From NCBI GenBank assembly GCA_021772075.1, contig JAETNQ010000015.1, positions 1 to 64,000 of the forward strand: DNA of 64,000 nt, read 5' to 3'. The translations under genes and the position numbers were made by a program. Each line of letters starts with the position of its first letter. Within the stretch, counting starts at the first letter, position 1. The notes beneath the pieces are model-generated. The model made no database searches, was not told where the DNA came from, and saw only the letters and a program-made list of their open reading frames with translations. Shown here in pieces: positions 37,343-45,618 of this stretch. The DNA is from Lachnospiraceae bacterium (GTDB lineage Bacteria > Bacillota > Clostridia > Lachnospirales > Lachnospiraceae).

Positions 37343-38907
37343 TCCACTCCCATACCTTTCTGTCTTGTAACGCTTCCCAGACATTCGGCCACATCCCCTG
37401 CCATCAATGCGTATCTTCCTTTTTCCTCCGCCGCCTTGTCTCCTGCCGCCCCGTGGATATATACGCCGAGAACAGCCGCTTTTTCCGCTTCCATTCCCTG
37501 GGCCAGCAGGCCGCCGGTCACTCCGGCCAGCACGTCGCCCATACCGGCAGTTGCCATGCCGTCATTTCCTGAGGTATTCACATATATTTCTTCTTTCGCC
37601 GGAACAGCAACTGCCGTTCTGGCATCCTTACATACTACAATGCAGCCGTATCTGTCTGCCAACTCCTTCGGTTTATGCAGGATATCCCGCTTCGCTTCTT
37701 CCAGCGTGCAGCCGTGCAGTCTGGCAAATTCGGCAAGATGAGGCGTGAGAATGATCTGACGGCCTCCCTTCCCCTGCCTTTCGTTCTCCAGAAAGGATTG
37801 CAGTTCCGGGTTTTTTGCTATCAGGTTTAACCCATCGGCATCGATGACCAAAGGTTTCTTGTTTTCTTCCAGGATTTGTTTCAACATGGCATATGCTTTT
37901 ATGCCCATTCCCATGCCCGGGCCTGCGATGATGCAGTCCGCCCATTTCATCCCTTCTTCCAATATGTTATGCAGTTCCACCGAAATCTCCCCTTTTGCCG
38001 GATAAGTGGAAAGAAGAGCCTCCGGCACGCCGGACTGGACGATGGTCCGGTTCTCCTCCGGCGTTATGACCTTTACCATCCCTGCGCCCGTCCGGTACGC
38101 AGCCTTGGCGCAAAGCTCACACGCGCCGCTCATATTTACGCTGCCTGCGACCACAAGAACTTTCCCGAACGTACCTTTATTCCCTCCCCCGTTCCTGCGG
38201 GGCATTCCGTATCCTGCATCCCCCGTATAAGTATATACTTTCGGAATCCTTCCTAAAAAACTTTCCCGCGTAATCCCAATATCCCTGCAGACAATTTCCC
38301 CCGAATAGGAATTCCCCGGATAAAAAACATGCCCTAATTTTTTCCATCCAAAAGTCACTGTCAAATCCGCATTTACCGCTTCCCCCATCACCTGGCCGCT
38401 ATCCGTATGGACGCCGGAAGGAATATCGATAGAGCAGATAAAAGCCCCGCTTTCATTTATTTTACAAACAGTCTCCGCAAATTTGCCCTCCAGTTCCCTC
38501 GACAGCCCGATCCCGAACAATGCATCCACAATAATATCATATTCCTTATCTTCTATTTTGCTTTGCAGGGCATATCCATATTTCTCGATGATCTTTATTT
38601 GCGCCTCCGTCTCCTTGCTGCATTTTTTTCTCTCCCCTGCCAGATAAAAATCCACTGAAAACCCCCGCAGCTTTAATATCCTGCCGACGGCAATGCCGTC
38701 CCCGCCGTTATTTCCGCTGCCCGCCGCTATCCATACGCGTCCTCCGCAGGGAAACCTGGCTTCGATCTCCCCGGCCGCTGCCAGGGCGGCCCGTTCCATA
38801 AGAACCATCGAAGAAACGCCGAAATATTCGATCGTATTTTTATCGTATTCTTTCATTTCTCCTGCGGAAACAAGATATTCTTTTTCCAGCCATTCTTTCT
38901 TCTTCAT
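37339..38907 (-). CDS. nnr: Bifunctional NAD(P)HX epimerase/dehydratase
   Basis: 522 residues from ATG 38907 (GGAGG 5 bases upstream). N-terminal YjeF_N epimerase: SGNNGGDGIAVGR, DALFGIGLSRELEG, DIPSGVHTD. C-terminal ribokinase-like dehydratase: KVLVVAGSVNMSGA, AGPGMGMG, VIDADGLNLIA, LTPHLAEFARL, GMGDVLAG. Repairs hydrated NADH and NADPH. The same fused form is typical of Firmicutes and often lies beside alr. Confidence 0.94.
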   Translation of the reverse strand: MKKKEWLEKEYLVSAGEMKEYDKNTIEYFGVSSMVLMERAALAAAGEIEARFPCGGRVWIAAGSGNNGGDGIAVGRILKLRGFSVDFYLAGERKKCSKETEAQIKIIEKYGYALQSKIEDKEYDIIVDALFGIGLSRELEGKFAETVCKINESGAFICSIDIPSGVHTDSGQVMGEAVNADLTVTFGWKKLGHVFYPGNSYSGEIVCRDIGITRESFLGRIPKVYTYTGDAGYGMPRRNGGGNKGTFGKVLVVAGSVNMSGACELCAKAAYRTGAGMVKVITPEENRTIVQSGVPEALLSTYPAKGEISVELHNILEEGMKWADCIIAGPGMGMGIKAYAMLKQILEENKKPLVIDADGLNLIAKNPELQSFLENERQGKGGRQIILTPHLAEFARLHGCTLEEAKRDILHKPKELADRYGCIVVCKDARTAVAVPAKEEIYVNTSGNDGMATAGMGDVLAGVTGGLLAQGMEAEKAAVLGVYIHGAAGDKAAEEKGRYALMAGDVAECLGSVTRQKGMGVE

Positions 38908-38943
38908 CCCGTCCTCCATTCCATATCGCGTTGAAATGCGTTA

Positions 38944-38977
38944 AAAATGCGCCAAAAACACTGTTCTGACGCATTTT
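38944..38977 (-). terminator. Terminator after the coiled-coil gene
   Basis: AAAATGCG and CGCATTTT pair with an 18-base loop, 4 bases past the stop at 38981, followed by T5 on the minus strand. Separates rex and its partner from nnr-alr-mazF. Confidence 0.7.
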
Positions 38978-38980
38978 CCC

Positions 38981-39673
38981 TTATGCCTTCTTAACCTCAA
39001 TTTTCTTTTTTTCAGAATCCGCCTTCCTTCTGGCCGCCCTTTCAGCCTGGGCTTTCTTCCGCTCTTCCGGGTTATATTTCATATCAAATATTTCTATCAC
39101 TTCCGCGCCAAAAATATCATGCATATAGGAATACAGGTCAAAAACCGTCTTCTCATTTTCTCCTTTTCGGATCAGTTTTTTCTTGATTTCTACCCTGATC
39201 CCCTTGACCCATTCGTCGATCCCGTCGATCTCCCTTGTATTTTCAGCAATTCTCTGGTAACAGATATCCATTGTGATCAACATCAGCCTGTAGTTGATCT
39301 TATCGATCTCCTCCGGCAGCAGCTTCAGCTCCCTGGCATAATCCTCCAGTTTTTCGTTGCATTCACTGATCAGCCGCCTGTTTTCTTCCATCTTTTTTTC
39401 CGCAGCCGCACTCGGATTGCCCCCTGAGGAATCCGCCAATTCCATGATTTCCGCCATCAGCCTTTTCTTCAGTTTCCGTATTTCTTTTGATTCCGTGTTA
39501 AGCTTCCCCTGCCTCTTCAGGAGTTCGTTTAATCTCTCTTCTCCTCGCCGTACTTCTGCCGGTATCTCAGTCTGCGCCTGAGTAAAAAGCTGATGCCACT
39601 TATTATCCAGTGTCAACACCGGAATCTTCTTTCCGGCCAGCGCTTCCCTGAATGCATTTTCTGAACGTGCCAT
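38981..39673 (-). CDS. Coiled-coil protein of unknown function
   Basis: 230 residues, almost all charged helix: long heptad-like stretches (EERLNELLKRQGKL, KKMEENRRLISECNEKLEDY) and a Lys/Arg/Ala-rich C-terminus. No signal or membrane segment. A conserved central part (INYRLMLITMDICYQRIAENT; YMHDIFGAEVIEIFDMKY) suggests a specific family rather than low complexity. It follows rex by 24 bases and is probably co-transcribed, so it may be under Rex control. Family not recognised. Confidence 0.65.
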   Translation of the reverse strand: MARSENAFREALAGKKIPVLTLDNKWHQLFTQAQTEIPAEVRRGEERLNELLKRQGKLNTESKEIRKLKKRLMAEIMELADSSGGNPSAAAEKKMEENRRLISECNEKLEDYARELKLLPEEIDKINYRLMLITMDICYQRIAENTREIDGIDEWVKGIRVEIKKKLIRKGENEKTVFDLYSYMHDIFGAEVIEIFDMKYNPEERKKAQAERAARRKADSEKKKIEVKKA

Positions 39674-39697
39674 AACAACACCATGCCTTTCCGTCCG

Positions 39698-40336
39698 TCA
39701 TTTTTCGTTCTGAAATCTGCTAATATTATAAGACAGCTTCATCAGGCTGTCGGACAGATGGACATTTTCTACCTGCACTCCCTCCGGCACCTTCAGATCC
39801 AGATGGGCAAAATTCCATATCCCTTTGATGCCGCACCGAATCAATTTTTCCGCAACTTCCGCCGCCTCGCTTTTCGGGATGGTAAGCACCGCAATATCAA
39901 TATGATTATCCAGCACATACTGCTCCATGCACTCCATGGACTGCACTTCGATTCCTCGTATTTTCTTTCCGTAGAGTACCGGATTATTGTCAAAGATGCC
40001 CCGGAACAAAAAACCGCGCCGTTCAAAATTCATATAATTTGCCAGCGCCTGCCCCAGGTTGCCCGCCCCTATAATGATCAGATCGTATTTCCGGTCAAGT
40101 CCGAGGATTTTGCCGATTTCTTCATAGAGAAACTCTACATTATACCCATATCCCTGTTGCCCAAAACCGCCGAAATTATTCAGATCCTGCCTGATCTGCG
40201 AAGCAGTAACCTGCATAATATCGCTCAGCTCCTGTGAGGATACTCTTTCCGTCCCTTCATCCCTAAGCTCCCCCAGATATCTGAAATACCGAGGCAGACG
40301 GCCGATAACCGCCTGCGAAATTTCTTTCTCTTCCAC
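39698..40336 (-). CDS. rex: Redox-sensing repressor Rex
   Basis: 212 residues with start at GTG 40336, which follows GGGGG by 7 bases. The frame's ATG at 40360 would lie almost on the transcription start predicted from the promoter at 40370-40398. Winged helix: VIGRLPRYFRYLGEL, ITASQIRQDLNNFG-like (VTASQIRQDL). NADH-binding Rossmann: IIIGAGNLGQALANY. Rex senses NADH/NAD and represses fermentation genes. A matching operator overlaps its own promoter. Confidence 0.95.
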   Translation of the reverse strand: MEEKEISQAVIGRLPRYFRYLGELRDEGTERVSSQELSDIMQVTASQIRQDLNNFGGFGQQGYGYNVEFLYEEIGKILGLDRKYDLIIIGAGNLGQALANYMNFERRGFLFRGIFDNNPVLYGKKIRGIEVQSMECMEQYVLDNHIDIAVLTIPKSEAAEVAEKLIRCGIKGIWNFAHLDLKVPEGVQVENVHLSDSLMKLSYNISRFQNEK

Positions 40337-40369
40337 AGCGCTGCCCCCTATATTAGTCATTTCTTATTT

Positions 40370-40398
40370 ATTATATAAGACTGTTAAAATAATGTCAA
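40370..40398 (-). promoter_or_regulatory. Sigma-A promoter of rex
   Basis: TTGACA (40398-40393), 17-base spacer, TATAAT (40375-40370): a full consensus match on the minus strand. Predicted start near 40363, leaving a leader of ~27 bases to the GTG. Confidence 0.88.
40381..40398. promoter_or_regulatory. Candidate Rex operator
   Basis: 18 bases match the clostridial Rex consensus TTGTTAA-N4-TTAACAA at 10 of 14 fixed positions: left half 6 of 7, right half 4 of 7. It covers the -35 and spacer of the rex promoter and lies 8 bases before the -35 of the divergent ABC-F promoter. Autoregulation of rex is well known in this group. Confidence 0.6.
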
Positions 40399-40405
40399 AT
40401 GAATG

Positions 40406-40434
40406 TTGACAGTATGTTTCCCGCTGGGTAAAAT
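40406..40434 (+). promoter_or_regulatory. Sigma-A promoter of the ABC-F gene
   Basis: TTGACA (40406-40411), 17-base spacer, TAAAAT (40429-40434). Transcription would start near 40441, with AGGAGG at about 40464 and ATG at 40478. Confidence 0.85.
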
Positions 40435-40477
40435 GGATGAGGGTCAATTCATATTATCGTTTCAGGAGGAATTCAGG

Positions 40478-42460
40478 ATGATACTGTCATGCCAGAACAT
40501 TTGTAAATCGTTTCATGAAAAAAAAATACTGCATAACGTTTCCTTCCATATAGAAGACCAGGACAAAGCCGCTATCGTCGGAATCAATGGAGCAGGAAAA
40601 ACAACCCTGCTCCGTATTATCGTAGGCGAACTTTCCGCCGACGAGGGCAACGCCGTCCTCTCCCGGAACAAAAGCCTGGGATATCTCTCCCAAAACCAGT
40701 CCGTAGACAGCCGGAACTCCATCTATGACGAACTTCTTACGGTCAAACAGGATCTGATCCATCTGGAAAACCGCATCCGGGAAGCCGAACAGCGCATGAA
40801 GTCCGTCTCCGGCGGGGAACTGGAACGGCTGATGGAATCTTACGCCCTCCTCACCCACCAGTTTGAATCAAACGGAGGCTATAGTTACCGCAGCGAACTG
40901 ACCGGCGTATTAAAAGGTCTTGGTTTCCCGGAGGAAGAATTCTCCAAATCCGTTTCCACCCTTTCCGGCGGACAGAAAACGCGGGTTGCCCTCGGCAAAC
41001 TGCTGCTTCAAAAACCGGATCTGATCATATTGGACGAGCCTACGAACCACTTGGATATGTCTTCCATCACCTGGCTGGAAACCTATCTGCTGAATTACAA
41101 AGGAGCCGTTATCATCGTTTCCCATGACCGCTATTTTCTGGACCGCATCTCCAATAAAATTATCGAGATCGACCAGACAAAAGCTACCACATTCCTTGGA
41201 AACTACAGCGATTACGCCATAAAAAAAGAAGCGTTGCGCGCCGCTCAGATCAAGGCCTACATGAACCAGCAGCAGGAAATCAAGCACCAGGAAGAAGTGA
41301 TCGCCAAGTTAAAATCCTTTAACCGGGAAAAATCCATCAAACGGGCGGAAAGCCGGGAAAAGATGCTGAATAAAATCGAACGCCTGGAAAAACCTTCCGA
41401 AGCCCGTACCGACATGCATATTTCCCTGGAACCAAAATATGTCAGCGGAAACGATGTCCTTTTTATCGAAAACCTGTCCAAATCCTTTGGCCCGCTGCAT
41501 TTGTTCCAGGATATCGGCTTTGAGCTGAAAAGAGGGGAACATGTGGCAGTCATCGGCGATAACGGCACGGGAAAGACCACCATACTAAAGATCATCAATG
41601 GACTGCTCGACCCCGACAGCGGCACCATCCGCACAGGAACCAATGTCCATATCGGTTATTATGACCAGGAACACCATGTCCTCCATACAGAAAAAACACT
41701 GTTTGAGGAAATTTCCGACGACTATCCGACATTGACCAACACAGAGATCCGCAATACGCTGGCTGCTTTCCTGTTTACCGGGGAAGATGTTTTTAAACGC
41801 ATCGGGGACATCAGCGGAGGGGAAAGGGGCAGGGTTTCCCTTGCCAAGCTCATGCTGTCGGAATCCAACTTCCTGATCCTCGACGAGCCTACGAATCATC
41901 TGGATATCCCTTCCAAAGAAATACTGGAAGACGCGCTCAATGGATATGCCGGCACCGTGCTTTATGTTTCCCATGACCGTTACTTTATCAACCGCACCGC
42001 CAGCCGCATTCTGGAATTATCCGGCGGCCGCCTGACGAATTATCTGGGAAACTATGATTATTACCTGGAAAAGAAACAGGAAAACGCTGCCGCCTCCGCC
42101 GGCCTCTCCCCAAGCGATGCATCCTCCTGCAATCATTCCGCCTCCTACAGCAATAATGCCGCTGGAAGCGGCAATGCCTCTGGAGGAGGCATTGAAAAAG
42201 AATCGTCCGCCAAATTAAGCTGGTTGGATCAGAAAGAACAGCAAGCCCGGCAGAGGAAAAGGGAAAATGAAATTAGAAAAATCGAGGAGAGGATCGAAAC
42301 TCTGGAAAACAGGAATTCAGAAATTGACAGCCTGATGGCGCAGCCCGATATATGCACGAATGTGGCAAAGCTCCAGGAACTTTCGAACGAAAAAGACGGG
42401 ATACAAAGCGAACTCGAAAGCCTGATGGAACGGTGGGAAGTCCTGGAATCGGAAATATAA
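40478..42460 (+). CDS. ABC-F ribosomal ATPase
   Basis: 660 residues from ATG 40478 (AGGAGG 8 bases upstream); the frame is open to 40403 but that part covers the promoter. Two ABC cassettes: GINGAGKTTLLRI with LSGGQKTRVALGKLL, and GDNGTGKTTILKI with ISGGERGRVSLAKLM. Both have LDEPTNHLD. No membrane segments. The inter-cassette arm (KSIKRAESREKMLNKIERL) enters the ribosome in this family. A Ser/Asn/Gly-rich linker precedes a C-terminal coiled coil. Could be a housekeeping translation factor or give ribosome protection from antibiotics; sequence alone does not decide. Confidence 0.9.
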   Translation: MILSCQNICKSFHEKKILHNVSFHIEDQDKAAIVGINGAGKTTLLRIIVGELSADEGNAVLSRNKSLGYLSQNQSVDSRNSIYDELLTVKQDLIHLENRIREAEQRMKSVSGGELERLMESYALLTHQFESNGGYSYRSELTGVLKGLGFPEEEFSKSVSTLSGGQKTRVALGKLLLQKPDLIILDEPTNHLDMSSITWLETYLLNYKGAVIIVSHDRYFLDRISNKIIEIDQTKATTFLGNYSDYAIKKEALRAAQIKAYMNQQQEIKHQEEVIAKLKSFNREKSIKRAESREKMLNKIERLEKPSEARTDMHISLEPKYVSGNDVLFIENLSKSFGPLHLFQDIGFELKRGEHVAVIGDNGTGKTTILKIINGLLDPDSGTIRTGTNVHIGYYDQEHHVLHTEKTLFEEISDDYPTLTNTEIRNTLAAFLFTGEDVFKRIGDISGGERGRVSLAKLMLSESNFLILDEPTNHLDIPSKEILEDALNGYAGTVLYVSHDRYFINRTASRILELSGGRLTNYLGNYDYYLEKKQENAAASAGLSPSDASSCNHSASYSNNAAGSGNASGGGIEKESSAKLSWLDQKEQQARQRKRENEIRKIEERIETLENRNSEIDSLMAQPDICTNVAKLQELSNEKDGIQSELESLMERWEVLESEI

Positions 42461-42502
42461 AAAAGGAATGGCAAACAGCGGATTCCAGACTTCCACAGAC
42501 AT

Positions 42503-43708
42503 TTACACAGACTCGAAAGTTCTTCTGATCTCTTTAATAAAGTCTCCGCTGTTTAAAACCGTTACATTCCCCAGCGAAGTGATCAGAGCCAGATCCTTCG
42601 TCATTTTTCCTGCCTCGATCGTCGCTAACGTAGCTTTTTCCAGCTTGTCCGCAAACTCCATCAACTCATGGATCCCGTCCAGTTCGCCTCTTTTGCGCAG
42701 AGCGCCGGTCCATGCGAAAATCGTCGCCACCGAATTCGTGGAAGTCTCCTCCCCCTTCAAATGCTTATAATAATGCCTCTGCACGGTTCCGTGGGCTGCT
42801 TCGTACTCATAAACGCCTGTAGGCGACACGAGGACGGACGTCATCATCGCCAAAGAACCGAAAGCCGAAGAAACCATATCGCTCATCACATCTCCGTCAT
42901 AGTTTTTGCATGCCCAGATGAACCCGCCTTTCGCTTTCATCACTCTTGCCACAATGTCGTCGATCAGGCTATAGAAATATTCAATTCCCGCTGCCTCAAA
43001 TTTGTCTTTATATTCCTCATCATAAATTTCCTGGAAAATATCCTTAAAATCATGGTCATATTTCTTGGAGATCGTATCCTTCGCCCCAAACCAGAGATCC
43101 TGCTTCGTATCCAAAGCATAGTTAAAGCATGCCCGTGCAAAACTCCCAATCGAAGCATCCGTATTATGTACGCCCTGCAAAATACCGGCTCCCTGGAACA
43201 CATGAATCGTTTCTTTTGTCACGGCGCCATCCTCCGCCGTAAAAACAAGCTCTGCCTTTCCCGCCCCCGGAACCTTGATTTCCACGTTTTTATAAATATC
43301 CCCATATGCATGGCGGGCAATCGTGATCGGCTTCTCCCAGTTCTTCACGCAAGGCTCGATTCCCTTGACTACGATAGGCGCGCGGAATACGGTTCCATCC
43401 AAAATCGCACGGATGGTCCCATTCGGGCTTTTCCACATTTCTTTCAGGTGATATTCCTCCATGCGGGCCGCGTTAGGAGTGATCGTTGCGCACTTCACGG
43501 CAACCCCGTATTTTTTCGTAGCCTCAGCGGAATCCACGGTCACCTGGTCATCCGTTTCATTGCGGTGTTCCAGGCCCAGGTCGTAATACTCCGTCTTTAA
43601 ATCAATAAAAGGCAGAAGCAGTTCCTCCTTAATCATCTGCCAGAGAATTCTCGTCATCTCATCTCCGTCCATTTCTACCAATGGAGTTATCATTTTAATC
43701 TTGTCCAT
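42503..43708 (-). CDS. icd: NADP-dependent isocitrate dehydrogenase
   Basis: 401 residues of the homodimeric, eukaryote-like subfamily: [54 protein letters not shown], and [12 protein letters not shown]. Makes 2-oxoglutarate for glutamate synthesis in anaerobes with a partial citrate cycle. It has its own promoter downstream of a GntR-family gene. Confidence 0.95.
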   Translation of the reverse strand: MDKIKMITPLVEMDGDEMTRILWQMIKEELLLPFIDLKTEYYDLGLEHRNETDDQVTVDSAEATKKYGVAVKCATITPNAARMEEYHLKEMWKSPNGTIRAILDGTVFRAPIVVKGIEPCVKNWEKPITIARHAYGDIYKNVEIKVPGAGKAELVFTAEDGAVTKETIHVFQGAGILQGVHNTDASIGSFARACFNYALDTKQDLWFGAKDTISKKYDHDFKDIFQEIYDEEYKDKFEAAGIEYFYSLIDDIVARVMKAKGGFIWACKNYDGDVMSDMVSSAFGSLAMMTSVLVSPTGVYEYEAAHGTVQRHYYKHLKGEETSTNSVATIFAWTGALRKRGELDGIHELMEFADKLEKATLATIEAGKMTKDLALITSLGNVTVLNSGDFIKEIRRTFESV

Positions 43709-43740
43709 ATTCCTATACTAATCTCCTTCCTGTATTTTTT

Positions 43741-43769
43741 ATTATATTTTATTTATTCTTCTATGACAA
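43741..43769 (-). promoter_or_regulatory. Promoter of icd
   Basis: TTGTCA (43769-43764), 17-base spacer, TATAAT (43746-43741). GGAAGGAG lies upstream of the ATG at 43708. The palindrome found at the gntR promoter is not repeated here. Confidence 0.8.
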
Positions 43770-43781
43770 GGGAAACAATTA

Positions 43782-44510
43782 TCAAGGCTTGTCCCGCCCT
43801 TCCATTTCCAGACTTTCTTCCCCTTCCATCGGATAAATATGATACAAGCCGTTCTTTACCATATTGTCATAGGCATTAATCATATGTTCATGGGCCAGTT
43901 CCTCCGCCCTGCCTCCGTCCTTGTCCTTGATTGCTTCCATAATCTGGCGGTGTTCATCGTTGGATATTTTCCCCCTTCCGCCGTTCGACAATGTTTTTTT
44001 TCTGACCCGAAGCACATACTCATGAAAATCCACTAACAGTCTCTCCAACTGCCTGCTGTTACATGCTTCATATAAAATATGGTGAAAACGATTGTCTAAA
44101 TCCGCCATCTGGTCCAAATGCCCTTTGGATGCATGGAAATCCGCCAGATATACATTCTCCTCCAACTCCTCCAGCTGCGCTTCCGTGATATGCTCCGTCG
44201 CCCATCTCGCACAAAGTCCTTCCAGCAAAGAGCGTATCATATAAATATCCTGCACATCTTTCGCGGTGATTCCCGTAACATATGCGCCTTTATTCGGAAT
44301 GATCTGGATCAGTCCTTCCAATTCCAGCTGGCGGAAAGCTTCCCTCACAGGCGTCCTGCTCACCCCTAATTCTTCTCCAATGGCAACTTCCTTCAATTCT
44401 TCGTGATCCTTATATTTTCCGCTTAAAATATCCGCCCTGAGCTTGTTGAATACTCTTCCCCTTAAAGAATATTTATCCGTTACTTCCTGCTTCAAGTCAT
44501 AATTACTCAT
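43782..44510 (-). CDS. GntR-family regulator, FadR subgroup
   Basis: 243 residues from ATG 44510 (GGAG 4 bases upstream; an upstream in-frame ATG at 44528 is weaker). N-terminal winged helix: NKLRADILSGKYKDHEEL, IGEELGVSRTPVREAFRQLELEGLI. C-terminal all-helical FCD ligand domain: DLDNRFHHILYEACNSRQL, DEHRQIMEAIKDKD, HMINAYDNMV. Such regulators respond to small organic acids. Adjacent to icd, but its only visible operator is at its own promoter. Confidence 0.9.
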   Translation of the reverse strand: MSNYDLKQEVTDKYSLRGRVFNKLRADILSGKYKDHEELKEVAIGEELGVSRTPVREAFRQLELEGLIQIIPNKGAYVTGITAKDVQDIYMIRSLLEGLCARWATEHITEAQLEELEENVYLADFHASKGHLDQMADLDNRFHHILYEACNSRQLERLLVDFHEYVLRVRKKTLSNGGRGKISNDEHRQIMEAIKDKDGGRAEELAHEHMINAYDNMVKNGLYHIYPMEGEESLEMEGRDKP

Positions 44511-44571
44511 TTTTCTCCACACTTCCAATCATATCAGCCTCTAAAACTTCTCCAATACATTGCTAGGTATA

Positions 44572-44600
44572 ATTGTATGCAATCATACGATAAGTGTCAA
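44572..44600 (-). promoter_or_regulatory. gntR promoter with embedded palindromic operator
   Basis: TTGACA (44600-44595), 17-base spacer, TACAAT (44577-44572). The inverted repeat GTATG-CAAT-CATAC (44575-44588) lies across the -10 and spacer, a classic place for autorepression, with an extra T/A pair at 44573/44590. Confidence 0.8.
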
Positions 44601-44612
44601 TATGATTTTTTA

Positions 44613-45545
44613 TCAAATGCGGATCAGTCTGCCAACATTGATCATGCCCCATCCTTGTTTCGTCCACGGTTCATGCATATCTGTAGCGCTATAATTGATT
44701 TTTCGTTTTACTTGTTCGTTGGAAAACTCCGGGTATTTCTGCAGCAGCAAGGCTGCCGCCCCGGATACGATAGGCGTCGCCATGGAAGTACCGCTCTTTT
44801 TCAAGTAAGCATTCCGATATCCCCGGAAAGAAGGACGGCAAGCCGCATTGCATGATATAATATCCGTTCCTGGAGCCACCACATCCGGCTTTTTCACCGC
44901 ATAAGGGGACGGACCCCTGCCCGAATAACTTTCACACAAAGAGCTTTTGCCGGAATAAAAACCGCCGTCATGGCAGCCTACCGTAATCACCCTTTTGCTG
45001 GAACCCAGGGGCGACAAGGTCATAGGATCAGGTCCCATATTCCCCGCCGCACATACCACCACAATGCCGCTCTTCCACGCTTCATCCACGATTTCCAGCA
45101 AATCCTGCATTTTTTCTTCATTTTCGATATGGCCGATCCCGATAGAAATGTTCAATACGCGGATATGGTATTTGTCCTTATTTTCCAATACCCATTCTAC
45201 CCCCCGGTACATATCGTCCATATTGCCGTCACCGTTCCGGTCCAGCACCTTCCCGACGATCATCCGGCACCAAGGACATATTCCTTTATACATCCCGCCG
45301 GAAACTTTTCCGCTTCCCCCTATGCACCCGGCCACATGGGTTCCATGGCCGCTGTCGTCATATACGTTTCTTTCCCCCCGGAGAAAATCATAGAATGCAT
45401 CCACTCTTCCGGCCAAGTCAGGATGGGGGCTGATTCCGGTATCAAGCAATGCCACCCGGATCGCATTTTCTTTTGAAAAATTTCTTTCCTTGCAAGAATC
45501 CATCACTTCGTCCGTACAACCGATCTGCTGTCTGACACGAAACAT
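44613..45545 (-). CDS. Subtilisin-like serine protease (S8)
   Basis: 310 residues with the full triad: Asp in ALLDTGISPHPDL, His in SGHGTHVAG, Ser in SGTSMATPIVSG, and AAGNMGPDP for the oxyanion Asn. There is no signal peptide or propeptide; it resembles intracellular subtilisins in size. It is the last gene of the sortase/LRR series. Its only ribosome binding site (GGGAG) lies in the 3' arm of the hairpin at 45547-45588, which ends two bases before the ATG. An internal ATG 14 codons in has no good site. Confidence 0.88.
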   Translation of the reverse strand: MFRVRQQIGCTDEVMDSCKERNFSKENAIRVALLDTGISPHPDLAGRVDAFYDFLRGERNVYDDSGHGTHVAGCIGGSGKVSGGMYKGICPWCRMIVGKVLDRNGDGNMDDMYRGVEWVLENKDKYHIRVLNISIGIGHIENEEKMQDLLEIVDEAWKSGIVVVCAAGNMGPDPMTLSPLGSSKRVITVGCHDGGFYSGKSSLCESYSGRGPSPYAVKKPDVVAPGTDIISCNAACRPSFRGYRNAYLKKSGTSMATPIVSGAAALLLQKYPEFSNEQVKRKINYSATDMHEPWTKQGWGMINVGRLIRI

Positions 45546-45546
45546 A

Positions 45547-45588
45547 AACCGCTCCCGGCTTTTTAATTAATTTATGCCGGGAGCGGTT
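45547..45588 (-). promoter_or_regulatory. Hairpin enclosing the protease ribosome binding site
   Basis: A perfect 13-pair stem (AACCGCTCCCGGC with GCCGGGAGCGGTT) with a 16-base AT-rich loop, between the LRR stop (45619) and the protease ATG (45545). On the minus strand GGGAG lies in the 3' arm, so folding would hide the ribosome site. It could also act as a partial terminator of the LRR transcript, although the T run (TTT) is short and interrupted by the ATG. Confidence 0.75.
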
Positions 45589-45618
45589 ATTCGTTACTGT
45601 TTAAAAATTGGGGAATTC

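Noticed and set aside
42461..42502. Terminator between the convergent ABC-F and icd genes
   Set aside because: Only a weak 5-base inverted repeat (GGAAT/ATTCC) is present, without a T run.
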